The position numbers were made by a program, and so were the translations under genes. A stretch of 64,000 nucleotides of DNA from Amaranthus tricolor (lineage: Eukaryota; Streptophyta; Magnoliopsida; Caryophyllales; Amaranthaceae). This document shows positions 23,335-35,341 of the stretch, piece by piece. The stretch is from contig NC_080048.1 of the NCBI RefSeq assembly GCF_026212465.1, positions 31,179,517 through 31,243,516 on the forward strand, written 5' to 3'. Within the stretch, counting starts at the first letter, position 1. Every line of letters starts with the position of its first letter. The notes beneath the pieces are model-generated. The model did no database searches, was not told the DNA's origin, and was given only the letters and a program-made list of their open reading frames with translations.

Positions 23335-23342
23335 TATAAAAT
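23335..23342 (+). promoter_or_regulatory. TATA box of the HPR gene
   Basis: TATAAAAT lies 80 bases before the HPR start codon. Transcription would begin near 23365-23375, giving a 5' leader of about 45 bases. Inference from position and consensus only. Confidence 0.5.
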
Positions 23343-23414
23343 ACTTCAAGAGTGAAGTTTGCACACCAACTGTTTGTTAAATTGCTTGAACTAAAATTAT
23401 CATTAACAACTATC

Positions 23415-26400
23415 ATGGCAAAGCCAGTTTCAATTGAAGTGTATAATCCCAATGGAAAATACAGAGTTATCAGCACAAAACCCATGCCCGGTACTAGGTG
23501 GATCAATCTCTTAGTTGAGCAAGATGTTAGACTTGAGGTAATCTTTATCTTTTTTGTTTGAAATTTCAATTACCCACTCCTAATTTGGTTTTACTATCTA
23601 GGCTCAATCTAACACAACCTCTTTGTTATACTATTAGGTGTAAGGTAGTATACATCTGACCTTTTAAAACCGGTGCTGGTGGAAGCTGCTTAATAACAAT
23701 AGGAAAAGGAGTATTATTGTTGGAAAAATTGTTAGAAGCTAGCTAGAAAAACCTAACTTTTGTGAAAAACTACATACAACGAATTTCTTTTCAAAAAATA
23801 CTTAGAAAATTTAATTTTTTTGAAAAAAATACCTACTAACAGAACCGTATAACAAAAAAAAAAAATTACAATAAAATAACATCAAAAGTTAGTATACATA
23901 ATCACTTGTCTTTCTTCCCCAAATCCATTTTAATGATTGAGAAATTTCAAAACTTCAGAGAAGGAGAAGATAAAGAAAGAGTGTAATTATAAAAACTAGG
24001 GGTTCATAGGTATTGAATTAGAATCAGTTGCATGACCTGCACATGACAGAAAAAAAAAAGAAAAAAGGACGGTTGTGTTACTACGTATTCTTTGACAAAA
24101 ATATATTAATTTTTTTTAAGGTAGTTTTTGACGAAAAAAAAATTGTTCTAGCTAGTTTTTCATTTCAAGGTAGTTTCTAACAATTTTCCTATTGTTGTAT
24201 TGCTTTTCTATGATAATTTATATACCTAATTTAATTTATTTGATAATGATTATTTAAAATTTTATGAATTCAGATTTGTACTGAGAAGAAAACCATCTTA
24301 TCTGTTGAGGATATTATTGCTTTGATTGGAAATAAGTGTGATGGGGTGATTGGACAGGTAAAATTTTCATCCGTTTGTTAGCATGTATGATACAATGTGA
24401 TAAATTTAGTGGGTAATTGATGTTTAATTGATTTTTTCCTGGAAATATATTGTGTTGATAGTTGACTGAGGATTGGGGAGAGACTTTGTTCTCTGCATTG
24501 AGCAGGGCAGGTGGTAAAGCTTTCAGTAACATGGCTGTTGGTTACAATAATGTTGATGTTAAAGCTGCCACTAAGTATGGTATTGCTGTTGGAAACACTC
24601 CTGTAAGATTTCAATTTTGATTAATTCAGTAATTTTGTTTTTTCATATTTGTACAACTAATAAGTTTTGTGTGTAGACAAAATTATAGCTTTTCACTATC
24701 GTAAAATAATTTTTGACAGTGTAATACCCGGGTTGAGATAAAAAAAAGAAAACCAATTTAAAAGGATTGATGGTATTAGCATATCAATAAGTGCATCTTT
24801 TTTTCAAGAAATTCCATTTGCTAAAAACACCTTGTAGTATAAAGTGATCTGATGTCTTGGGAATTTTTTAGGGTGCGCACGAGTCAGAAGTGAGAGCGTA
24901 GAAAAGGCTTGTATTAGTTTATGGGGTCAGTCTACAACCCCATGGGTAGTGTTGCTGACCTTGTATGGAGACAGACAGCTAAACAAGTAGTTTTACTTTC
25001 AACTACTAAGTTTGGTTCATTTTACATGATTTATCAAAACTAACAGAATCTTTTAGACTTTATCTCTTAGACCTCGTATGGGTAGTGCCACTGACCTTGT
25101 ATGGAGACAGACTAACCTTATTTGAAGATTGTTAAAGCTATATGCTCTAAAACAAGTCAAGTAGAAATATGTAAACGAGTATGTACGTTTCGCATAATAT
25201 GTTGGTTAAATTGTTTTGGTAAATTCTCCATTAGAAAAAACTAGTCATGCTTGACATTTGAGGTTGAAGACTTGAAGTGAACAATATTAAATTGGACCTT
25301 TTATAAAAACAGTAATCTTGCCAGTATAGTTCTTACTATTTTTATTAGAGATGTTCTTCCAGATAAGTTTTTTTTTTTTTACAAATTCTGACTATTAAAT
25401 TTGGATATTATGTACTGTCCCATTATTTTGTGATTGATGTATTTTGTGTTTACTCATAAACAGTTCAAATTATATGATTTTCAATGGCTACAATTCTGAT
25501 ATAATTATCAAGAAACTGGGAATTATGAAATGATTTGTTTACTGTCTTTTGTAGGGAGTCCTCACGGAGACTACAGCAGAACTAGCAGCGTCACTGTCCT
25601 TAGCAGCCTCACGAAGGATAGTTGAAGCAGATGAGTTTATGAGGGCTGGTCTGTATGACGGGTGGCTTCCTCACTTGTAAGGCCTTTCTTGTCTCGTCAC
25701 TTCATTCAAGTTCAACTTACATGAAGAGTGAACTGCTATAGAGACTCTGAACATATTTCATAACCAGGTTTGTTGGAAACTTGCTTAAAGGGCAAACTGT
25801 TGGTGTGATTGGAGCTGGTCGTATTGGGTCTGCTTATGCCAGAATGATGGTAACAAACTAATGATAACCGAAAAGTTATCTTATGCTTCCATTAATTAGA
25901 AATTGGGTACAATGCTTGGGATAAAGGCTTTGGAATTGTTGTTTGATAGAGCATTGATGTATTGTCGCTTATAGTTGATATTTTCTGGGATTGCTTGCTA
26001 ACGAATTAATAATATGAGTATTAAGGACTCACATGTTCGAACGAGTCAATTTTGATAAGCAATATCAAAACTCGACTTGCTTATCTTTAACTAACCACTT
26101 GTACCGCTATTATTTTACTCAGGTTGAGGGATTTAAAATGAATCTCATTTACTTTGATCTGTACCAATCAACTCGCCTTGAAAAGTTTGTTACTGGTATA
26201 AACTTTATTTGACAATAATTTTATCATACTTCTTCAATCACAAAGATGTTTTACTTTTGAGTGATATTATATGTACCGTATGTTGTAGCTTACGGTGAAT
26301 TTCTGAAGGCTAATGGTGAGCAACCTGTCACTTGGAAAAGAGCATCAAGTATGGATGAAGTACTTCAACAGGCTGATCTTGTAAGATTCCTTTCAACCTA

Positions 26401-28484
26401 GCATTTCAAGCATAGCTTTTTCATCTGGTTTTTAAACTTAACTGAGGTTTGGGGGGTTGGGAAGTTAGAATCACTTCCACATGATTCACTAATGTACTTT
26501 CGAATCACGAATCAAAAAGGGAATTATGTTCAATTTTGGGCTACTTTAGGGTATTTTGAGCAAATTGCGAATTCAAAAAGCGAATTAACTGACGACTTAT
26601 GTTACACTGGTCAGAATTGTGCAACACATTAAATATTGATTGAGTGTTGCCGAGTGATAGTATCTTAAAAGGACTTACGAAGAGGCATTTTGGGGGTTTG
26701 GTTAGTTGCACCTTGACGCACTATAATGAGTTGTATACCTTGAACAAACAGTTATTAATTTAGAGTTCCTCATGATAGAATCCTTTTGCAGATAAGTTTA
26801 CACCCTGTATTGGATAAAACAACATATCATCTTGTCAACAAAGAGAGACTCTCAATGATGAAAAAGGTATTTCAAAGAATACTCCAAAGCACATTTTTAC
26901 CTCAATTGGTAAGTTTGTGACAAAGGTGGCTAAAATTCATAGAAATTTACATCAACAGGAAGCAATTCTCATTAACTGCAGTAGAGGTCCGGTCATTGAT
27001 GAAGTAGCTCTTGTTGAACATTTGAAAGCAAACCCCATGTTTCGTGTTGGTCTTGATGTCTTTGAGGTATCCAATCTCGACTTTCATATATTACTACTTC
27101 AGATATTTGTTGCACATCTCAGAATTATACCAATGTTGACTTCCATCTTACATAGGATGAGCCATTCATGAAACCAGGTCTTGCTGACATGAAGAATGCG
27201 ATTGTGGTACCACACATTGCATCAGCTTCTAAGGTACCTGATGGGATGTTTTTACTGTTCTTTACTTTGTTTATTAACTTTGAGAACTTCTTAGTTCTAA
27301 CGCTTTAACAATTAACATTTGTGCTCTCTCTTTGCAGTGGACACGTGAAGGAATGGCTACTCTGGCAGCTCTGAACGTTCTGGTATAACTATTAACTTGA
27401 GCATTGAACCGTATAAGAGGTGGTTAGTGGGTTGGGTTAGCCTTGGTCTAACAGAAACTAACCCTGTTAGGCTTGTTAGGTCTAGCCTGCTTGGACTAGT
27501 CAAGCTAGGGTGCCTCATGTTTCAATTCTCTAAAATTTTACCTTGCATTAGCTGGTGTACTTTTAAGGCTAAAACGACAATTAACAAAGCACGACATCGA
27601 GATGGACTGTACTGTTTTTGAGCTCGAAATTAAATGATCCTGGTTGGTTTAAACTTTGCTTGACCTAAATTAGAGCTTGTTAGTTAGTTGGGTTAGACTC
27701 AATTGGTCAGGTCAGCTTGGTTTAGTCTAGCTTGCAGGTGCATCTTGGTGAGGTGTATAAAATCTTGTCTAGCACTAACTGGCCTATCGAAGGTAAGTAT
27801 GTCATAATCGACAAAACACTAGGTCATGTGCACTTTTCACTTATGTGAAGTTGTCCATGCCTAAAAATTTTAAGTTTGATCATCTCCACCTGTAATATTC
27901 ATAAGGATTATTAGTTATTTAGTTTTGAATTTTGATGGACTATTATTAAATGACTCATTAAATCATGTGGACTTCTCATTTATGTGAGCTGCAAAAGATG
28001 TTTACTCCAAGGCTCAATTGAAAACAATCTCTTAATTATCACTAATAAGCGTATAACGAGAATAAAGTTTCGTAGATCCGACCCCCTAAAACACGACACT
28101 AGGTGGGACCACTATTGGGGCAATGAAATAATGTTATTATTCCACTTGTACTATCTTTATGAATATATAACATATTACAGACTGAAAGTTTGATGCCTGT
28201 CCTTTAAACTAGTGTTTTTGACATGAATATGATTCTGAAACCAATATCTGATTTTCAGGGGAAGATTAAAGGATACCCTGTGTGGTCTGACCCGAATCGT
28301 GTTGAGCCATTCTTGAATGAGAACGCTCCTCCTCCTCAAGCTAGCCCGAGCATTGTCAATGCTAAAGCTTTAAGTAAGTTCATTCATATCATCTTTTTAC
28401 ACAACAGACATCATGCATTTCCCTTTGCTGAGTATTGACTGAATATGCACTTATTCTGCAGGTTTACCTGTTTCAAAGCTGTAG
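23415..28484 (+). CDS. HPR1: Peroxisomal hydroxypyruvate reductase (NADH, HPR1)
   Basis: Thirteen exons with GT-AG introns join in frame: 23415-23537, 24274-24357, 24462-24602, 25555-25676, 25768-25849, 26123-26195, 26289-26380, 26792-26866, 26959-27066, 27156-27233, 27338-27382, 28259-28373, 28462-28484. The product is 386 aa, the family length. It starts MAKPVSIEVYNPNGKYRV and ends PVSKL; SKL is a PTS1 peroxisome signal. The Rossmann fold has GAGRIG (172-177). The D-2-hydroxyacid dehydrogenase catalytic set is visible as R273 (NCSRG), E302 (DVFEDEP) and H320 (PHIASAS). The enzyme reduces hydroxypyruvate to glycerate in photorespiration. An in-frame ATG lies at 23352 but probably upstream of transcription start. 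Intron 1 holds a MULE MITE, intron 3 a worn Cassandra LTR. Retaining the last intron would replace SKL. Confidence 0.97.
23723..24188. mobile_element. MULE-type MITE (466 bp) in HPR intron 1
   Basis: Ends GAAAAATTGTTAGAAGCTAG and, reversed, GAAAATTGTTAGAAACTAC extend into longer inverted repeats (GCTAGCTAGAA, AAAACTAC). The flanks are a 9-bp duplication with one mismatch, TTATTGTTG (23714-23722) and CTATTGTTG (24189-24197), as expected for Mutator-like elements. Confidence 0.72.
24719..25020 (+). mobile_element. Degenerate Cassandra LTR in HPR intron 3
   Basis: In plus orientation TGTAATACCCGGGTTGAG, CATATCAATAAGTGCATC, TTTTCAAGAAATTCC, TTTGCTAAAAACACCTTG and GGGTGCGCACGAGTC keep the Cassandra LTR order. 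The 5S-derived centre is badly eroded. A GACCTTGTATGGAGACAGAC phrase is repeated at 24958 and 25092, suggesting rearrangement. Confidence 0.55.
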
Positions 28485-29698
28485 AAATTGAAGCTTAGCT
28501 TTTAGTAGAGTTTTGCTGCAATAATTAAGTTTCAGTCTTTGAGAGTTTGATTGAAATACATGTAACAAGTATAGTGTACAATGTATATTGACATCATATT
28601 GTATTTTCTTATACATTCATATGATGTTTTCATTTGAATCATATTTTCATTGAGAATTGGATCATGTCTCAGTTAAAGCATATATCAGTTTCTTTAGGTA
28701 AGGTCTTAGGATCCGACCCTTCCTTTAGTCCTCTCATTTCTTCAGCCTAACTAGCTCGTATTGAAGAAGTATATGTATGTCTTTTCCCATTCGGCTACTC
28801 TCAAGGTGTGGCACATCCAGGTTGGGTTTCTCTACAAAAGGTTTTAGTTCGATAGAATTCTTCAAGTTAATCTGTAGTACCAGGATGTAGATCCATGTGT
28901 CAAATTCTAAAATGTATTTCGAAATAAAACAAAAGCCAAGGTTGTGTTGACATACAAAAGATAGAGAAATTTTATATATTCACGTGTGTATGGTGTACGT
29001 GTAGCTAAGGGGTTGATTATAGGCAACTAGTTTAATTTAAATCACATTATTCAAACTATCACACAATGAGGAACAAAACACATGGATGAATTATGTCTAA
29101 AACTACTGATACTATAGTTGAATAATATAGAAACTCATGTAATTCCCGAATTTATTAGTATGAAATATATAAAAATATAACTTTAAAAAATAATATAAGT
29201 ATATATTATCGTGATTAAATTAATCGAATACTTGATTTTTAAAATAAAAACTGAATAATATTTTGTTAAAAAAGTACTTATCGAATATGTCACTTTTTCA
29301 TTCAATTGAACGTATCGAATTTTAGGTTAGACATATAAAATTACTTTAATAAATTATATAAATAATTTACTCTATTTTTCTCCAATTTATAAAAAATTAA
29401 ATTCTATATTAGGTATGTATTTTCATGTAGTCAACTAAATAATTCCATTTGTCAAAATTTTATAAAGATGACATTTATTATTTTTCAACATTTTTATTAG
29501 TATGTATAATTATTGGTATGTATGATGATTGGGAGAAAAATATATATGGCTAAGGTATAAGATATCAGAAATCACCAATCCGCATATAAATATCAACTAT
29601 TACTCATAGTTTATAGATTTACGAATTAGAATCGTAATTAAAATTGATTTAAGTTAATTTCATACTTTTGTCTTATGAGTTAACATAAAATTAACTTA
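28485..29698. other. Intergenic, 3' flank of HPR
   Basis: 28485-28650 should hold the HPR 3' UTR (AATAAT at about 28520, several TTGTAT words). Nothing else recognised. Confidence 0.5.
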
Positions 29699-29936
29699 CG
29701 TTATGTTTGAAAATGAAGATTTCATTTGAAAATAGAGATTTGACTTAAATTTAGTGTTTGGCAAATAAAGAATATTCAAATTTAAATTTGAATCAAATCC
29801 ACCATGGTTATAAAAATGATTAAACAATAAGAATTTGAGAATGACTTTTCAAACTTTGTCATTCTAAAATTCTTCATTATGAATTCATAATTGAAATCTA
29901 CAATTTGAAATGAAATACATGTTCCCAAACGCAACC
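29699..29936. mobile_element. MITE (238 bp), PIF/Harbinger-like
   Basis: Ends CGTTATGTTTGAAAATG and, reversed, GGTTGCGTTTGGGAACATG, flanked by TTA (29696-29698 and 29937-29939). Internal words AAATTTGAATC/GATTTC also pair. Confidence 0.6.
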
Positions 29937-30349
29937 TTAAAGATATTATAATTCAAGATTGTTGGCATTAACTTAATTTTATCTCACACTTCTTCTTGAT
30001 CAAGCAAATAAACATTTAACTTAAATTTATTTCAAATCTGCACACCACTGATTTAATATTCTATAAACATTTCACTATAATTTAATCCATACTTGAATTA
30101 GGATCATTCCCTTTATCCCATATACAAAATCTACTCAATCGACATCTTAACAAATACTAGGCATGAATTTCAACATGATATAAGACATGAAGTATAAACT
30201 TGGAAGCTACAATTTGATAGTCATATATAATAAATAACAAATAATAAAGCATAAACAATTGGAAAACTAATAAAGACAAGAACTTTCTTGATAATGATGA
30301 AATTGAATTTATTATTGATTAAAAAAGTTATTTACAAATTACAGTCTTA
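29937..30349. other. Non-coding, AT-rich
   Basis: No gene or boundary seen. Confidence 0.45.
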
Positions 30350-32240
30350 ATGGAAAAAGTCTTGAAGAAGATAAAAAAAGTCATAAAGAATAAAAATGAT
30401 GTTGTGTTAGCTGTAGGGACATTGGTTGTTGAAGGTTTTATCAGTCTGTGCGTTGACGAGGAAGGGAGCCCACAAAAGGGGACCACTAAAGTTGAGCATG
30501 TACTTAGAAGAAGCCTTAAGAATTTGACCACATCTTTCAAGGATTCTCCTGGAACACCCCAAGTATATAAGCCTTCTATTAGTGTTCCTTCTAAACAATC
30601 GTGAGGGGTTTTCGAGTTATTAAACATTTCTCCACATGTTGTGTATCAACCACCCAATTCCACTCCACAAAAATTTCAAACCTATAAAGTCCTAAGCCAA
30701 AAACTGCCCATTGAAAGAAAGTTAGTCCATCCTTAATCTCCCCCACCATCACCACTTACTCCTCCACCACCTCAACCATAGTCCACACCAAGAAGAAATC
30801 AAGCTGCCAAAAGAGATCTTAGTCCTGTTAAAAGAAAGCAACAATTCAATCTGTTCTAATAACTCTTCCACTTCTTCATGTTTCAACACATCATCCACCT
30901 CTTCCTCCTCCTTCATTACCTCCTCCATCCGATCTACCTCCTCCTCCACTTCCTCCTCTTATTAAGAAGAAAAAACCAGTTGGTAAGAAGAAAAAACCAG
31001 TTGGTAAGAAGAAAAAACCTCCTTCACCAGATGCTGAACCTAAACCACCACCTAAGGGCAAGGGTAAGGTCAAGCCTAAGGCAAGGAGATCTATGTTTGT
31101 GGATGATTCTAGGGATGACTATGATATTGTGTAACACTTAGGTCCATTGGATAGCCCGTGAATACCCATGGAGACTGAAGACTGGCCCTATAACCAACAG
31201 AAGTCTTTTCAGCATAATTTCGCCTCACTCGTGCGCACCTAAGAAAATTTCCTAGGAGGTCACCCATCCTAAGATTGCTTCAACCAAACACGCTTAACTG
31301 TGGAGGTCTTAGCATATGGGTTTACTTTAAAAGAAGATACACCTTGTTGATATGAGTAGTCTATAATCCTTTTTAAAGCTCTATTCAGGGTATCACACTC
31401 ACCCCACTTAGGAATCCAATATCCTCGTTGGACCTTAGTTTTCAAGATCTGTCCCCCACTAGATGCACTGAACATAAGATCTGCCATGGTTGCAGGGTTG
31501 GTCTGATACCATTTGTAACACCCAGGCTCATCAGATCGACAGTGACTACCAATGGAGACTGAAGACCGGACCCACTGATTCACACAAGTCTTTTCAACGC
31601 ACTTTGGCCTCATTCGTGCGCACCCAAGAAAACTTACCAGGAGGTCACCTATCCTAAGATTGCTCCACACTAACCACGCTTAACTGTGGAGTTCTTAGCA
31701 TATGGGCTCTCTTGAAAAGAAAATGCACCTTATTGATATGAGTAGTCTATCAATCAATTTTAAAGCTCAATCTAGGGTATCACATATTGATCGTGAAGAT
31801 AAATACTTTGATGATAATATAGGAGCAGATCTATTCTCTAAACTGTTAAGGAAATTGTATTAAATGATATCAATAGAACACTAGGTAGAGTTGGTTTTCA
31901 AATGTGGAAAAAGACGTTGGAAATACATTTGCAGATGATGAAGAACAAGACTATATATAAATCTGATGAGCTTCAATCTGAAGAAGTAGAGAAAGGTGGT
32001 AGAATATATCCAATGTTTAATTCAGACACTGATTTCAATAGGAAGATAACTTTTAAGGCTGGTTTGGTTTTTCTCAAGGTTGAGATATTAAGAGCATTTG
32101 TGTAGCAACATGCCATAGAAAACAAGTATGATTTCTTTTTTTTATACAACAACACTAAAAGATTTGATCTTATATGTGTAGGTGTGATAAGTGCCTATGG
32201 AATACAAAAAGGGTTGTGAGAACTAAGTGTTCATGTGAGA
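30350..32240 (+). pseudogene. MULE transposase pseudogene, second copy (N-terminal half)
   Basis: Plus-strand reading includes DEEGSPQKGTTKVEHVLRRS then LKNLTTSFKDS (30450-30545), matching the minus-strand copy at about 4590-4460. A lysine/proline-rich stretch with a 21-base direct repeat (VGKKKKP-type, 30975-31015) follows. After a Cassandra insertion, 31940-32110 encodes GGRIYPMFNSDTDFNRKITF and 32111-32190 YDFFFLYNNTKRFDLICVG, equivalent to 3580-3370 of the first copy. Stops (for example TAG at 32103) and frameshifts break it, and the catalytic half is missing. Confidence 0.75.
31130..31784 (-). mobile_element. Full-length Cassandra TRIM (5S-bearing LTR element)
   Basis: 655 bp flanked by the perfect 5-bp duplication TATTG (31125-31129 and 31785-31789). 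In element orientation (minus strand): 5' LTR 31784-31514 (271 bp), primer-binding site TGGTATCAGACC (31511-31500), a 116-bp non-coding interior, a purine tract AAGTGGGGTGAG, and 3' LTR 31397-31130 (268 bp). Each LTR carries a block matching the 3' half of 5S rRNA (CAGTTAAGCG and AGGATAGGTGACCTCCTGG at about 31697-31637), the hallmark of Cassandra. It encodes no protein and depends on other retrotransposons. The two LTRs differ at many positions, so the insertion is not recent. Confidence 0.93.
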
Positions 32241-32399
32241 GCTAAGTGATAGAAAATGAAAACCAAAAACTGCTTAAAATTGAACTCATGATGGCTAAAA
32301 AGTGTCTCCAATGCTAAACCTAGTTTCTCTATGTATAATGGTAAGTTACTTGGGTAACAAGCTACCCAAGAATCCTATAAATTTAGTGAAAGAATGCAA
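32241..32399. other. Short spacer
   Basis: Non-coding; remains of the MULE copy are possible. Confidence 0.4.
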
Positions 32400-33127
32400 A
32401 TAAAAGTAGGAAAAATTACCCTGAATAATACGAATTTTCACTGATTTCCCAACAATAATACGAACTTTCAATTAACCATGAATAATACGAACTTTTGACA
32501 TATGTTTCCCGCTGGCATACCAATTCACCTGTAACCGGTAAACTTACTCTAGTTCTTTAAATTTTTTTTTTGCTGATAAAATTAAGGAAAAGAAACAGAA
32601 ACAACTGCTTCTCCCTCACGCAGCCACTGTATGTATGCATCTTCCTCACCAATCTTCCTCAAGCTCGTGATTTTCATTGATTCTTCTCCCTCTCGTTCTC
32701 ATGCATCAATTACAAAGATATCATCTTATTCATGGTTAGTTTATTCTTCTCAATTGCAATATATATCCCTAAATTTTGTTTTAATCCCAAAAATTAGGGT
32801 TTGTATCCATTTAGTCGAAAAGGGATGAAATTCTCTGTCCATTTACTCGAAAATGGATGGAATTTTGTTTCCATTTTTTTAATCCATACATGATTATTGT
32901 TTGATTGATTAAAAACGTTTATGCCTTTGAAAATGGATGTAATTTACTGTTTTTTTATCCATTTAGTCGAAAATGGATGAAATTCTCTGTCCATTTACTC
33001 GAAAATGGATGGAATTTTGTTTTGGTTTTCTCAATCCATACGTGATTATTGTTTGATGTTAATTAAAAACGGTTGTGCACTTGAAAATGGATGTAATTTT
33101 GTGTTTTTTTCTTGTTTTTAGGCTAAT

Positions 33128-34590
33128 TTGAATGATTCAATTACTTTGAAGTTTTGGTATGATGGGGTATTAAAAAAAGGAGTTGTGGTCTTTGAGTATG
33201 TGTATGGTATATGTAAAACCATCTTCATAGACCTAGATAAGATGTCATTTTTTGAGTTAGAAGGAATTGTAAAGGAGGATCTTGGGGTAAAACATGATTT
33301 TTGTCTTTGGTATCAATTACCTAATGCTGTTAGCTTTTTGGAAGGGTTAAAGAGAGTTACCGATGATATTTGTGTTGGGAAAATGACTGAAATAGCTGTT
33401 GAAAATAGAGCATTATCTGTGTATGTAGTTAGTGATAAGGATAATGAGATGTTGGTTCTAGAAATATCAAAAAGTGGTACTAAAGATAGTGAAGTTTTGT
33501 CCACTTTTGGGAATAGGAAAAAGTTGACCCCTAAGAGAGCATCTAAGGCAAAAGAATCCCTTAGTGAAAGTTGCATACCTCTTGAATATGATTTTTCTGA
33601 AGATGAGCCATATTTTGGTAATAGTGCTAAGGTAAGTGATGAAGATGCATCTGAGGAGGATGATTCACAAGATCTTGATTATGAGCTATCGTATGAGGAG
33701 GAAGATGAAGATGAAATTTTGGAGGAGCTTGTGCAAAGTCAAGATTTCTCATTGTCATTCGAAGAAGTAGAGCATGTGGGTGATTCTGTTTTGAAATTGG
33801 GTGAGTGTAGTAACACACAGGGTTTATCTGAGTATGAAAATAGTGATGATGAAGATGATGATGATGCTACCGATTTTAGAAAGTTCAAATGGATTGTTGG
33901 GCAAGTTTTTAGCACCCCATTTGAATTTAAGGAGGCGGTAAGGAAATATGCAATTCATCAGGGAAGGAATGTAAAATTTTATTTAAGTGACAAGTCTAAA
34001 TTGAATAAGATTGGTGTAAGGTGTGTTGATGGTTGTCCCTTTAAGCTCTACGCTAGTTGGGATAAAACACGAGCTTCTTTTATTGTCAAGAAAGTTAATG
34101 GTGATCACACTTGTCAAAGAAACATGGATTCTAATCGTTAATTCAAAGCTTTTTGATGTGCAGATCAGTTGCTTGATTTATTCAAGTTAAGGCCACACAT
34201 TCCTTCTGCAGAACTAGTTGATATTGTTAGGAAACAATTTCGAATTATCATTAGTAGGGGCTTTGTGTACAAGATTAAGTATGCTGCACATAGGAGGTTA
34301 CATGGATCTATGAAACAACATTATCAGAAGCTCATGAGCTATGTTGGGGTTTTAGAACGAAGTAACCCTAATAACCACTTCGTTGTTGTTACTGATCCAA
34401 GCATAAATCCACCCACATTTTAGAGGTTTTTTGTTTGCTTTGAAGGGGTTAAAGATGGTTGGGTTGGTGGGTGCAAGAAAATATTGTGCATTGATGGTTG
34501 TTTTCTAAAAAAAACATTCTTGGGAGGAATGCTATTAACTGCAGTTGGGAGAGACCCTAACGAGCAAATGTATCAATGGAAAACATAACT
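33128..34590 (+). pseudogene. MULE transposase, broken and truncated
   Basis: An open 337-codon segment (33128-34141) starts MNDSITLKFWYDGVL, a PB1-like N-terminal domain. An acidic linker (about residues 150-245) follows, then the MuDR DNA-binding domain (FKEAVRKYAIHQGRNVKF, CPFKLYASWDK, HTC). In-frame TAA at 34139 and TGA at 34154 interrupt it. The frame continues with LLDLFKLRPHIPSAELVDIV, has another stop at 34421, then CIDGCFLKKTFLGGMLLTA with the first catalytic Asp. Similarity ends near 34575 at DPNEQMYQW. The rest of the catalytic domain and the SWIM zinc finger are deleted, so it cannot be active. Confidence 0.9.
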
Positions 34591-34847
34591 TTTTTATATG
34601 TATTAAGTTACCATTATGGTATAATCTATGGCTTAGAACATTGTTCAAAATTTTGCATTTTGGAAAACATTTTAGCACTTTTGTGTGTAAGGAATGCTTA
34701 TGTATGTAAAGGTAAATTCTTGAAAATATTGCTATAAGATGTATGGATTGAGGCTATAATTCTTGAATCGAAGAAACTTTGTTACACTTTTTCATTACAT
34801 TGGATTTTCAATACATAAAATTCCATTACATGATCATATTCTTATAC

Positions 34848-35341
34848 TTAGCTTAACATAAATAAGAACAATACAAATAAAACCCATGATGCAACAAGTA
34901 CAAAACTTAACGTTTTTTGTGCATTTACATATTCAACAACTTTCAATTTCAACATAGCTTCACTTTCTTTCAACTTTGTATTCTTAGCCTTCAATTTTCT
35001 TATTTTGTCAATCAACATAGCTTTCTCTTCTTCCAAACAAGAAGAAATTTCACTTGTATACTCTACATCTTTTCCCACTTAAAAAATTTGCAATCTTGTG
35101 CCTACATTTCAAACCAAATCATGAAACCCTAATTGATAAAGAAATTAAAAATTAACATAAAACAAAATAAAGCTATTGAAAAAAATAAACTTACTGGCCA
35201 AAATGCACATCCATAAAACCTCTCACCAACCCTTGTTCCTTTTTTGACTACTTGTAATTTAGCATGAACACCATGTTTACATAAAGGAATTCCTTTTACA
35301 ATTGATGTTCTAGATTGAGATGATGACGAAGGAGAATACAT
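34848..35341 (-). pseudogene. GRF zinc-finger, coiled-coil, membrane-anchored protein gene
   Basis: Minus-strand exon 1 is 35341-35195 (MYSPSSSSQSRTSIVKGIPL, then CKHGVHAKL, GERFYGCAFWP) before a GTAAGT donor. Exon 2 starts at 35101 after TGTAG with DCKFFKWEK, which completes the GRF-type zinc finger (C..H..C..C). A one-base shift after WEK puts the rest (VEYTSEISSCLEEEKAMLID...) in another frame; this continues as a lysine/glutamate-rich coiled coil and ends with a hydrophobic segment LSFVLVASWVLFVLFLFMLS. Small plant GRF proteins with this layout are common. It lies wholly within the MULE, opposite the transposase. The frameshift means the copy is probably inactive. Confidence 0.75.

Noticed and set aside
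30749..31141. Overlapping frames rich in Glu, Leu or Gly on both strands
   Set aside because: All arise from the CTCCTC-rich linker of the MULE copy; only the Lys/Pro-rich plus frame agrees with the related copy.
31636..31700. A 5S rRNA gene
   Set aside because: Only the 3' half of 5S is present, it is diverged, and it lies inside both LTRs of a Cassandra element.
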